From positions 1 through 31,925 of the forward strand of contig CALGGR010000315.1 in the NCBI GenBank assembly GCA_937915755.1: a stretch of 31,925 nucleotides of DNA, given 5' to 3'. The translations under genes and the position numbers were made by a program. Positions 24,362 to 31,027 of the stretch are shown one piece after another (positions within the stretch are counted from its first letter, which is position 1; each line of letters starts with the position of its first letter). Source of the stretch: an uncultured Fretibacterium sp. Its GTDB lineage: Bacteria; Synergistota; Synergistia; Synergistales; Aminobacteriaceae. The notes beneath the pieces were generated by a model. The model was not told the origin of the DNA, searched no databases, and saw nothing but the letters and a program-made list of their open reading frames with translations.

Positions 24362-25174
24362 TCACGACAATGCTTTGTTCCATTTTTCAAGCTCCGAAAG
24401 CATGAACTCATCAAGCACCGGCCTTACTTTCTCTTCTATCTCTTCCGGGACTCCCCACATCCCATGAGCGATTGCCCCAGCTATACAGGCAATAGTATCA
24501 GAGTCTCCGCCTATGGATACGGCATTACGTATTGCGTCCTCAAAATCCTCAGCCTCAAGGAAAGCTATTATTGCTTCTGGTACGCTCCCTTGACATGACA
24601 CGTCATATTTATAGTTCGGCCTTATCTCGTCGAGCGTTCTCGTCAGGTCGTAACCGTATTTCATCGTGATGCAGTTACGTATGTCAGACTTAGTTTTTCC
24701 TGTACGTGCTAGAAATACTGCTGCTGCCGTTGCTTGAGCACCTTTGATGCCTTCAGGGTGGTTATGGGTAACATGAGCTGTAATCTCCGCGAACTTCTCT
24801 ACAGTCTGGATGTCGTCAAAGTACCATGCCACAGGAGAGACCTTCATCGCTGAACCATTGGTGAAACCATTATATGGCTTAGGATCATCGGAGACAATCC
24901 ATGCGCTGAATGTTCGGCTGAAACCTACATCGTGTAAATATTTTTTGCCAAAATCACGCATAGTCCCTACAAGTAAAGTCTCAAATTCTGACTCGTCTAT
25001 CCCTTCTGCTTTTCTCCAATTCATTAACGTATGTGCTACTGCCATGGTCATAACGGAATCATCGGTGAATCGTGAACGCTCGGATAACAGAGGAAAATCT
25101 TTTGACTTTATATTACTCTTCCGTGTCTCATAAGGACTACCAATTATGTCTCCAACTATTGCGCCTAAAATCAT
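24362..25174 (-). CDS. ADP-ribosylglycohydrolase (DraG/ARH family)
   Basis: A 270-residue all-helical enzyme that removes ADP-ribose from proteins or small molecules. The start GAIVGDIIGSPYE is the family N-terminus; FTDDS (36-40) and GGDSDTIACIAGAIAHG (from 222) supply the two magnesium-binding clusters, both complete, so it should be active. HVTHNHPEG is the usual third motif. ATG 25174 is chosen because AAAGGAG lies nine bases upstream and homology begins there; an in-frame ATG at 25246 would overlap the promoter. It ends 50 bases from the end of the PARG-RCC1 gene, in convergent orientation. Target linkage (arginine, serine, DNA, or other) cannot be told from sequence alone. Confidence 0.92.
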   Translation of the reverse strand: MILGAIVGDIIGSPYETRKSNIKSKDFPLLSERSRFTDDSVMTMAVAHTLMNWRKAEGIDESEFETLLVGTMRDFGKKYLHDVGFSRTFSAWIVSDDPKPYNGFTNGSAMKVSPVAWYFDDIQTVEKFAEITAHVTHNHPEGIKGAQATAAAVFLARTGKTKSDIRNCITMKYGYDLTRTLDEIRPNYKYDVSCQGSVPEAIIAFLEAEDFEDAIRNAVSIGGDSDTIACIAGAIAHGMWGVPEEIEEKVRPVLDEFMLSELEKWNKALS

Positions 25175-25217
25175 AAATGACTTCTCCTTTGGGATTGTCC
25201 CCGATTGCATGAGAGGT

Positions 25218-25246
25218 ATTCTAACGTAATACATTCTATATCGCAA
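25218..25246 (-). promoter_or_regulatory. Promoter of the ADP-ribosylglycohydrolase gene
   Basis: Minus-strand TTGCGA (25246-25241), a 17-base spacer and TAGAAT (25223-25218) lie 44 bases before the start codon at 25174. The boxes match 4 of 6 and 5 of 6 consensus bases. Confidence 0.5.
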
Positions 25247-25292
25247 TTATGGCTTCCGTTCTTGCAGACTTCCTGCCAGGTTCACCTAACCC

Positions 25293-25330
25293 AAAATTAC
25301 CCTCCCCCGATTGAACAGGAGAGGGCAAAA
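25293..25330 (-). terminator. Terminator of the surface-protein operon
   Basis: Read on the minus strand, GCCCTCTCCTGTTCA begins the hairpin and GGGAGGGTAATTTT ends it: CCCTC (25325-25321) pairs with GAGGG (25304-25300) and a T-rich tail follows. It starts a few bases after the stop codon at 25337. Nearly the same sequence occurs at 30978-31015. Confidence 0.7.
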
Positions 25331-25336
25331 TCTTAC

Positions 25337-27034
25337 TCAGCGTTTTCTCCTGAGAAGCGTTATCACCATTCCCATCGTAAACACTGAGAACGCAAACTCC
25401 ATGTTACAGCCTCCGTATGGACCTACGCCAAGTATTTCAGTATCAGGCGCAAATACCGTAACGTCCATCTTAACGTCCTCGAAGCCCGTAACGTAATCAT
25501 ACGCTATCTCCACTGGTTCGCCTCCGAATGTCGCAATCCCGGTGTCAGGGTCATACTCAGCCGAAATCTCGCTGCCTTCAGCGTCCCATGCCTTGAGGTT
25601 GATGATGTTCTCGACACCTGAGTCCTGAGACTCCGTTTCCTCAGACGCAATCATTCCCGCGAATTGTTCCACGAAGCTGAAGACCCGTCCAATTTGCCAG
25701 CCCGTTATACGCTGGTTGTAGCAGATCAGCTCATCAAGTCTCCTGAGCTTGTACGCGTCAAGCATGTGAAGCCTGTTGTTGTGGCAGTCGAGAATATTCA
25801 GCGACTCACAGCCCGTAATATTCAGCTCAACAAGCCGGCAGTCCGAACAGTCCAAGACCTCAAGCCCCGTGCAATCCTCAGCGTTAAGGCTCGTTATCGG
25901 CGTTCTGCTGACGTCAAGAGTCCTCAAAGTCTCGCAGCCCGCAACGTTCACCTCTTCGAGATTCTCACAGCCCGAAGCGTCAACGTGTTCAACATTGCTC
26001 CCCGTAAGCGTAAGAATCTTCAAGGCATTGTTGCCCGAAACATCAACGCTCTTGACGGCCGAATTACCCCGAAGGTCAACGGTCTCAAGGCTCACAGCTT
26101 CCTTCAAGTCGAGACGCTCAAGGTTCGTGAACTCATCAAGTCCCGTCAAGTCCCTGACGTTCGAGTTCACCTTCAGCGTTTTAACTGCGGCCTTCTGCTC
26201 CGGTGTCATGCTGCGCACAATGTCAGCGAGGCTTATTGTCCCCGTTCCTGAACCGCTGGGGTCATCGGTGCTTATGCTGTCCGGCGGATTAGGCACAACG
26301 TCCGGCGACTTAGGCACAATGTCCGGCGATATGTCGTCAGATTTCGGCACAGGATCAGGCGGCTTAGGCACAGGGTCAGATGGTTTCGGAACAGTATCAA
26401 CGGTAATGCTGATGTCCTTTCTGCCCGTTGCCCTCATCGCGGGAACATCTCCCGAAACATTCACCAAAGCCGTGAACTTCACAGCCGTTTTGTCCATCGA
26501 GGACTCAGGCGTTCCGTTGAGCGCGAACTCGTAGTGATGCCTCGTCGTCCCGGCAGTAAGAGCGTCAGCACTCAGCAATTCGCCCGAAGCATAGAGCCAT
26601 TCGGGAAGCCCCTCGATTCCGAGCGTGTACTCGTACTCATCATAACTGTCATCATAGAGCGACAATGTTACGTCAACGCTGAAAGTCTCCGCGAAAGTTT
26701 CACCCGATTTCACCGTGAAATCCTCTGAACGCGCCGTTATAGTTACGTCCGCTGACATCAGAATCTCGCCGTGAATGTTCCTGAACTCCGTCTCGGTCTC
26801 AGTTACGCTGTGTCCCTGAGTGTCCTCGAATGTACGTGTCTCTGTGCTTGAGCCTGTGAAGACTCCGCGCTCGTCAAGGAAATCCGCGCTGACCTCATGG
26901 CTAAGTGCGTCATCGTGCGGTGTCTCAGGGATCGTGAGGGTTAATCTCGTCCTCATTGTCGCTGAATACGCAGGGAGTGCCGCAAAGATCATCGCTGTTG
27001 TGAGCATTATCACCGAAAGAATTTTCTTCTTCAT
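25337..27034 (-). CDS. Leucine-rich-repeat surface protein with Synergist-CTERM anchor
   Basis: A 565-residue exported protein. Signal peptide 1-24 (cleavage after AYS). A beta-rich region spans about 28-212. A proline-rich linker, about 213-260, repeats units like PVPKPPD and IVPKSPD and probably spans the envelope or holds the domain off the surface. A leucine-rich repeat region, about 280-445, has LETVDLRGNSAVKSVDVSG-type units, several with Cys (DCTGLEVLDCSDC). An Ig-like stretch follows, and the C-terminus has GGCN at 541-544, a hydrophobic helix and LLRRKR. This tripartite end matches the Synergist-CTERM sorting signal; the Cys543 would be the processing or attachment residue by analogy with related sorting systems. 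GGAG lies nine bases before the ATG. It is the last gene of a minus-strand run of exported proteins. The long plus-strand ORFs across it are by-products of its codon use. Confidence 0.85.
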   Translation of the reverse strand: MKKKILSVIMLTTAMIFAALPAYSATMRTRLTLTIPETPHDDALSHEVSADFLDERGVFTGSSTETRTFEDTQGHSVTETETEFRNIHGEILMSADVTITARSEDFTVKSGETFAETFSVDVTLSLYDDSYDEYEYTLGIEGLPEWLYASGELLSADALTAGTTRHHYEFALNGTPESSMDKTAVKFTALVNVSGDVPAMRATGRKDISITVDTVPKPSDPVPKPPDPVPKSDDISPDIVPKSPDVVPNPPDSISTDDPSGSGTGTISLADIVRSMTPEQKAAVKTLKVNSNVRDLTGLDEFTNLERLDLKEAVSLETVDLRGNSAVKSVDVSGNNALKILTLTGSNVEHVDASGCENLEEVNVAGCETLRTLDVSRTPITSLNAEDCTGLEVLDCSDCRLVELNITGCESLNILDCHNNRLHMLDAYKLRRLDELICYNQRITGWQIGRVFSFVEQFAGMIASEETESQDSGVENIINLKAWDAEGSEISAEYDPDTGIATFGGEPVEIAYDYVTGFEDVKMDVTVFAPDTEILGVGPYGGCNMEFAFSVFTMGMVITLLRRKR

Positions 27035-27105
27035 AATTCATCACTCCTTTCTTCCTCTGGATTTTGTGTTCCCTTGGCCGCCGGAAACTCACAGCGGACT
27101 GTCCA

Positions 27106-27483
27106 TCACTCGGCCTCAATCGTTACCCTTATCTCCGCGCCATTGAGCCTCGCCAAGTCCTCAAGCGAATAGCACTCGTACTTCATGACTGCGTTGCGGT
27201 AAGTTCCGGGTGCGAGCTTTCGTTCAAGGTCAATTCTGAGGAATGCCTCGCCCGGATTGAGAACGTCATCTGCTGTCCAGACTGGGAGACCGTTCGAGAG
27301 GGTCAGGCTCATTCTGAAGCAGCATGTGTTCTCCTCAGGGTTGCGGAAAAGAACGTCCTGCTCAATCTTTCCGGCCTTGAAGTGGAGAGTGTCGTAGCCA
27401 GGAATGAGTATGTTTCCGCAGAGTGCGGGGCTTGCGGCGAGGAACAGAGTCAGCGTGAGCAGAACCGAGTTAATTTTCTTCAT
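27106..27483 (-). CDS. Small secreted protein of unknown function
   Basis: A 125-residue protein with a signal peptide (MKKINSVLLTLTLFLAASPALC, cleavage near residue 22). The mature part is beta-rich: FRNPEENTCCFRMSLTLSNG, then DVLNPGEAFLRIDLERKLAPG and YRNAVMKYECYSLEDLARLNGAE. This reads like the small Ig-like secreted proteins found beside surface adhesins in Firmicutes and relatives, in which a xNPxxNxCxF motif recurs, but I cannot name the family. There are four Cys in the mature part (two adjacent), so disulfides are possible. The gene begins 12 bases after the upstream stop codon at 27496 and its ribosome site is poor, so it may depend on translational coupling. It ends 71 bases before the LRR protein gene. 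Confidence 0.75.
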   Translation of the reverse strand: MKKINSVLLTLTLFLAASPALCGNILIPGYDTLHFKAGKIEQDVLFRNPEENTCCFRMSLTLSNGLPVWTADDVLNPGEAFLRIDLERKLAPGTYRNAVMKYECYSLEDLARLNGAEIRVTIEAE

Positions 27484-27495
27484 GGCCTGAGCTGG

Positions 27496-28317
27496 TTATT
27501 TCTTCGTGCTGAAAGAACTTGTAACGTCACTGCCGCCGATTGAGATACTGCTCAAGGTAGTACCCTCCTTGTAGTAGCTGTAGGTGAGGCCATTCATTAA
27601 GAATACCATGTACATATCACTACTATCAGAGGCACTTGCTACGGTTATCATTTCATTGTCGGCATCCCAAGTCATTGTGAGTCCAGTATCACTCGTTACG
27701 TCCGTGAAGGTAGTACCGTTGAAAGTCCCTGAGACCGTGTAGCTACTTGAGCCGATTGAGAATGCTACAGTTACATTGTTGCCGCTGTTGAGCGACACCC
27801 CTGCACTCTCAACGCTAACCTCGTAGGTGATTTCGTCCTCGTAGTCTCCTGCTGACTTGCTGCTGTAGTTCTCAACGCTGACACCGATGGGCTTGCTCGT
27901 TCCTACAAAAGCATCGTTCGTGTCCTTAGCGTTGATTTCGTCAGCCGTGAACTCGAACTTTGTTGTCGCCGCCGAGTCGTTCTCACTTGTAGCCACGAAG
28001 TACGATATTGTGTCGCTGACTCCGCTTGCCTTGAGCGTGAAAGTGTTTGTGCTTGACAGCATAACAACGAGCTTCTTTGACGAGTCGAAGCCTGAGTTTG
28101 AGCCGTTATACTTGGCTGTGATGTTGCCGAGTGAGTTCCAGCCCGACGTGGTTATTGCTGTTTCGCCGGGTACTGTGAGTTCGTAAGCCTCATCATACGT
28201 TGATGAAGCCGCGATGTGGAGCGTGAGCTTGGCCTTGTAGTCGACCGCTTCCGCTGAGGCCGCTATGAGGAGCGTTGCCAGAGCGAGAAGTAATGCTGAT
28301 AATTTCCTGATACTCAT
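27496..28317 (-). CDS. Exported surface protein, paralogue of the 28526-29533 product
   Basis: A 273-residue protein with a typical signal peptide (MSIRKLSALLLALATLLIAASAEA). The mature N-terminal domain (to about residue 165) is Ser/Thr-rich and beta-rich, and is clearly paralogous to the next gene upstream: SSTYDEAYELTVPGETAIT compares with NPSYDEAYVLTVPADTPIT, and KFEFTADEIN and GTSKPIGVSVENYS have close counterparts. The last 100 residues (VTVAFSIGSSSYTVSGTFNG, then MTWDADNEMITVAS) form a different domain that I do not recognise; it has no C-terminal anchor. AAAGGAG lies eight bases before the ATG. A WxL-like or fimbrial/surface-layer role is possible, but only secretion is well supported. 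Confidence 0.8.
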   Translation of the reverse strand: MSIRKLSALLLALATLLIAASAEAVDYKAKLTLHIAASSTYDEAYELTVPGETAITTSGWNSLGNITAKYNGSNSGFDSSKKLVVMLSSTNTFTLKASGVSDTISYFVATSENDSAATTKFEFTADEINAKDTNDAFVGTSKPIGVSVENYSSKSAGDYEDEITYEVSVESAGVSLNSGNNVTVAFSIGSSSYTVSGTFNGTTFTDVTSDTGLTMTWDADNEMITVASASDSSDMYMVFLMNGLTYSYYKEGTTLSSISIGGSDVTSSFSTKK

Positions 28318-28525
28318 ATTGTGAGTCTCCTTTGTGATTATGATTTTGATTGACGAATGCGGACAATGATTCTCCGCACGTGAAATTGCGCGTGTTCCTT
28401 TTGCTGGAAAAACGTCATGTGAAGCCGAAGATGTCGATTGACTGGAGGCATATGTTACGTGTCAGCTTGAGGCCGGCGCGTAACGAAGCCCTGTACACGT
28501 GATTCATGATGCTGTGTATGCCGGG

Positions 28526-29533
28526 CTAGTATTTGAGCCAGAAAGCGGGGCGAACACCGACGGCGCTGTCGTCGACATTGTAGCCATCAACACTGACCGA
28601 GCCACGATCATAGACGCACGCGGCAAAAGCGTCATGAGAGCTATAGCCGGGCAACCGAAGCCACCAAGACTTATCATTATTGTCATTGTCTGATAACAGC
28701 GTACACCTTCGATCTTCATCATCGGTGAAGTAGCTGTCGGCCTCCGCAATACTCAGCAGGAACATTTTATCTGCCGTATCGTTTCCGCCGCTAGAGCCGT
28801 AAGCCGGGTTATTAGGGTTGGTGTTCGTTACCGTTGCGATCTTGCTTTGCTCGTCGGACGTGAAATTGTTGAGAAAGTCGCCGTTGAGCCACGAACGAAG
28901 CGTGCAACCCTCCCACGTGATTGACGTATTCGAACTATGATAGGCCCGGTTCTCAAGAGCATATACCGTAATCAGCAGGGCACGCTTGTTGTCCTCGTCA
29001 ACCGCAAGGACTCTCCACGTCAGAGCGACATTGTTGTACGTCCCGAATGTCCATGTTCCGCCGACTGTCGGAGCTGTGGACTCGGAAGCCGCATTCTCGA
29101 CCGCAACGTTGTAGATGATGTCGTCCACGTAGTCTCCTGCCGAAAGGTTCAGGCCGCTGTAGTCCGTAACGTTGACACCGATGGGCTTTGACGTTCCGCC
29201 CGACTTGTTGATTTCCGCCGCCGTGAACTCGAACGTTGTCATTTCAACCGCTGATTCGGCATTATCGCCCGACATGACGGAGTACGAGACCGTGTCAGTG
29301 ATTCCGCTTGCCGTGAGCTTGAAGCCGTTTGTTGATGACACAGTAACAACGAGCTTCTTGTCCGGGTCGAACTCATCACGTGAATCAGTTGCGTGTGATG
29401 CCGTGATGACCCCGAGCGATTTCCAGCCCGAAGCGGTTATCGGTGTGTCTGCCGGTACTGTGAGAACGTATGCCTCATCGTATGACGGGTTTGCGCTCAC
29501 GATTAAGATTGATGATAGTTTCTTGGGTGTCAT
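28526..29533 (-). CDS. Surface-protein paralogue ending in a DUF6273 domain, signal peptide lost
   Basis: A 335-residue protein. Residues 15-148 are paralogous to the N-terminal domain of the neighbour at 27496-28317. Residues 157-335 are a DUF6273-type domain: LTWRVLAVDEDNKRALLITV, TWEGCTLRSWLNGDFLNNF, GGNDTADKMFLLSIAEADSY, SWWLRLPGYS, and the final GVRPAFWLKY. Unlike the neighbour, it opens MTPKKLSSILIVSANPSYDE: the hydrophobic core of the signal peptide and the following strand seem to have been deleted in frame, about 27 residues by comparison, so it may stay in the cytoplasm or be non-functional. The start is otherwise sound (AAAGGAGAG eight bases upstream). It is transcribed from a consensus promoter at 29682-29711 that runs into a heptamer repeat. 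The DUF6273 end has a Tyr/Asp/Ser-rich stretch (CVYDRGSVSVDGYNVDDSAV). Confidence 0.8.
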   Translation of the reverse strand: MTPKKLSSILIVSANPSYDEAYVLTVPADTPITASGWKSLGVITASHATDSRDEFDPDKKLVVTVSSTNGFKLTASGITDTVSYSVMSGDNAESAVEMTTFEFTAAEINKSGGTSKPIGVNVTDYSGLNLSAGDYVDDIIYNVAVENAASESTAPTVGGTWTFGTYNNVALTWRVLAVDEDNKRALLITVYALENRAYHSSNTSITWEGCTLRSWLNGDFLNNFTSDEQSKIATVTNTNPNNPAYGSSGGNDTADKMFLLSIAEADSYFTDDEDRRCTLLSDNDNNDKSWWLRLPGYSSHDAFAACVYDRGSVSVDGYNVDDSAVGVRPAFWLKY

Positions 29534-29629
29534 GTATGATTCTCTCCTTTGCGTGATGGTCTGTGTACTTCTGGAGAGAATGCACTATGTGAAGCCGGAA
29601 GGTTGAAGGGATTTCAGGCAATAGCTAGG

Positions 29630-29683
29630 CCGATAGCCGATAGCCGATAGCCGATAGCCGATAGCCGATAGCCGATAGCCGAT
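29630..29683. repeat. Heptanucleotide tandem repeat (CCGATAG)x7
   Basis: Seven perfect copies of CCGATAG run from 29630 to 29678, followed by a partial CCGAT to 29683. On the minus strand the unit reads CTATCGG. It begins right after the -10 box of a minus-strand consensus promoter, so it would be the first part of the leader RNA of the gene at 28526-29533. Confidence 0.95.
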
Positions 29684-29711
29684 TATAAGCATAATTTTCA
29701 TGTTTTGTCAA
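29682..29711 (-). promoter_or_regulatory. Consensus sigma-70-type promoter reading into the heptamer repeat
   Basis: On the minus strand TTGACA (29711-29706), an 18-base spacer and TATAAT (29687-29682) match both consensus hexamers perfectly. Transcription would start near 29675, inside the repeat, and give a leader of about 140 bases before the ATG at 29533. Confidence 0.75.
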
Positions 29712-29829
29712 GTGTGAGTTTGCGTGTTTTGACTGGTACACTATATAATCCGCTTCACTTCCGTAAAATTTTCATGGCTGGGTATTTTACACCATAGCGG
29801 AGTTTTGAGCAAAGCAGAAATTACGGAGG

Positions 29830-29991
29830 TTATAGGGTGTTGAGGTCTTCGGGGGTTAAACCTGTGAACTGTAAAATCATTGTGCAGTCCATTCCAGCAT
29901 CACGCATCTTACGAGCAATATCAAACTTTTCTTCGCGCCTGCCCTCGTAGTACTCTTTACGTCCCGGATAATCTAGTATTCTGCCTCTCAT
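29830..29991 (-). pseudogene. Duplicated 3' end of the adjacent Rpn-type gene
   Basis: A 53-codon frame from ATG 29991 to TAA 29830-29832 encodes MRGRILDYPGRKEYYEGRRE, then EKFDIARKMRDAG and MILQFTGLTPEDLNTL. This repeats the last part of the product of 30007-30966 (GGRILDYPGRKEYYEG...EIARKMRDAG...MILQFTGLNPEDLNML) with only a short deletion (ISEGIVRGER region) and a few substitutions. The nucleotide match is also strong. Nothing of the nuclease core is present. It lies in tandem directly behind the parent, 15 bases away, so it looks like a local tandem duplication of the gene end. Translation is not expected to yield a functional nuclease. Confidence 0.85.
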
Positions 29992-30006
29992 GACTGTACG
30001 GCCTAC

Positions 30007-30966
30007 TTAGAGCATATTCAAGTCTTCGGGATTGAGGCCCGTGAACTGTAAAATCATTGAGCTGTTTAATCCAGCATCGCGCATTTTTCGTGCAATCTCA
30101 AAACTAATTTTGCGCTCCCCTCGTACTATGCCTTCACTTATGCCCTCGTAGTACTCTTTACGTCCCGGATAATCCAGTATTCTGCCTCCCATAATCTCGT
30201 CCACTCCTGTCTTAACTTTCTTGAATTTTGCGGCTATTTTCCTGAGTACACTCTTGCTCATGCCCAGAATAGTGCTGCGATGATGCTCAAAAATCTTTCT
30301 GTCCATAAGCGCATTATAAAGACGCTCCGAAAATTCCGCGTATTCTTCCATCAACTTCTCACGCTCTGCCTTGTCCTTCTCATATACGGCAAATTTCTTC
30401 TCGAAGTTGAAGATGTAGAACGGCAGTAGAAAGTATAACCCCTTCCCGAAAATGTCATCAAGCGTATAACTATTCATTTTTATCACTGGAACGTCAAAAT
30501 CAACAGCACCGCCCGGCGTATTGATTACGATTTTCATCACGTCCGGCGTGTTGTCATTTGAGCGGAGAAAAAGAACCGTCGCATTCGAGACCGTAACAGT
30601 GAGCTGATTGTTTGAGACTTCACCCGAATCTAATGCCTCCTGCATAATGTACTCGAATATCCTCACAAGTATAGTACCGTCTGCCGTCGACTGGCACTCG
30701 AATATATACTTGTCCCTTCTTCCGTCATCAGTGATGATTGTGAATGCGCTGTCAGTTATACGTTTCTGTTCACTTCCGTCCTGCTGGTTAATGTAATGCT
30801 CGTTAGGGTTGAGGAAAATTCTCTCCCTGCCCGTGTAATTCTTCCCGAATGCCTCGTTTATAACGGGAATAACCAGAGGCAGGCAGTCGTTCATCATTGT
30901 CCTGAACGCGTCATCATATATTGTGGAGCTTTTGTTCCTTTTCGTTTTCCGAGTATGCTGGTTCAT
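30007..30966 (-). CDS. Rpn/PD-(D/E)XK-type nuclease family protein
   Basis: A 319-residue member of the Rpn/YhgA-like recombination-promoting nuclease group, from a different subfamily than the gene at 11333. The N-terminus has YDDAFRTMMNDCLPLVIPVI and the core D72 (RITDSAF) with Glu90-Cys-Gln92 (KYIFECQS), the D...ExQ motif; RIFEYIMQEAL is the conserved following helix. The C-terminus has GISEGIVRGER and ARKMRDAGLNSSMILQFTGL, an end module shared with the gene at 11333. Several of these genes per genome are usual and they move between strains. The ATG at 30966 has no close Shine-Dalgarno, but homology supports it. The 3' end is tandemly duplicated just downstream. Confidence 0.82.
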   Translation of the reverse strand: MNQHTRKTKRNKSSTIYDDAFRTMMNDCLPLVIPVINEAFGKNYTGRERIFLNPNEHYINQQDGSEQKRITDSAFTIITDDGRRDKYIFECQSTADGTILVRIFEYIMQEALDSGEVSNNQLTVTVSNATVLFLRSNDNTPDVMKIVINTPGGAVDFDVPVIKMNSYTLDDIFGKGLYFLLPFYIFNFEKKFAVYEKDKAEREKLMEEYAEFSERLYNALMDRKIFEHHRSTILGMSKSVLRKIAAKFKKVKTGVDEIMGGRILDYPGRKEYYEGISEGIVRGERKISFEIARKMRDAGLNSSMILQFTGLNPEDLNML

Positions 30967-30977
30967 TTTGTGCGGTC

Positions 30978-31015
30978 AAAAAATTACCCTCCCATGCGTG
31001 AACATGAGAGGGCTT
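30978..31015 (-). terminator. Terminator of the thioredoxin-fusion gene
   Basis: On the minus strand GCCCTCTCATGTTCACGCAT leads to GGGAGGGTAATTTTTT: CCCTC pairs with GAGGG and CATG with CATG, then a T-run. It lies 13 bases after the stop at 31028 and just before the Rpn-type gene. It is nearly the same as the terminator at 25293-25330. Confidence 0.75.
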
Positions 31016-31027
31016 TTCATTCAATTC

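Noticed and set aside
25664..26534. Long plus-strand reading frames (about 195 and 252 residues) across the LRR gene
   Set aside because: They lie antisense to a well-supported LRR gene, have no domain features, and follow from its repetitive codons.
29630..29683. Possible CRISPR array
   Set aside because: The units are 7 bases, directly abutting and without spacers; it is a simple tandem repeat.
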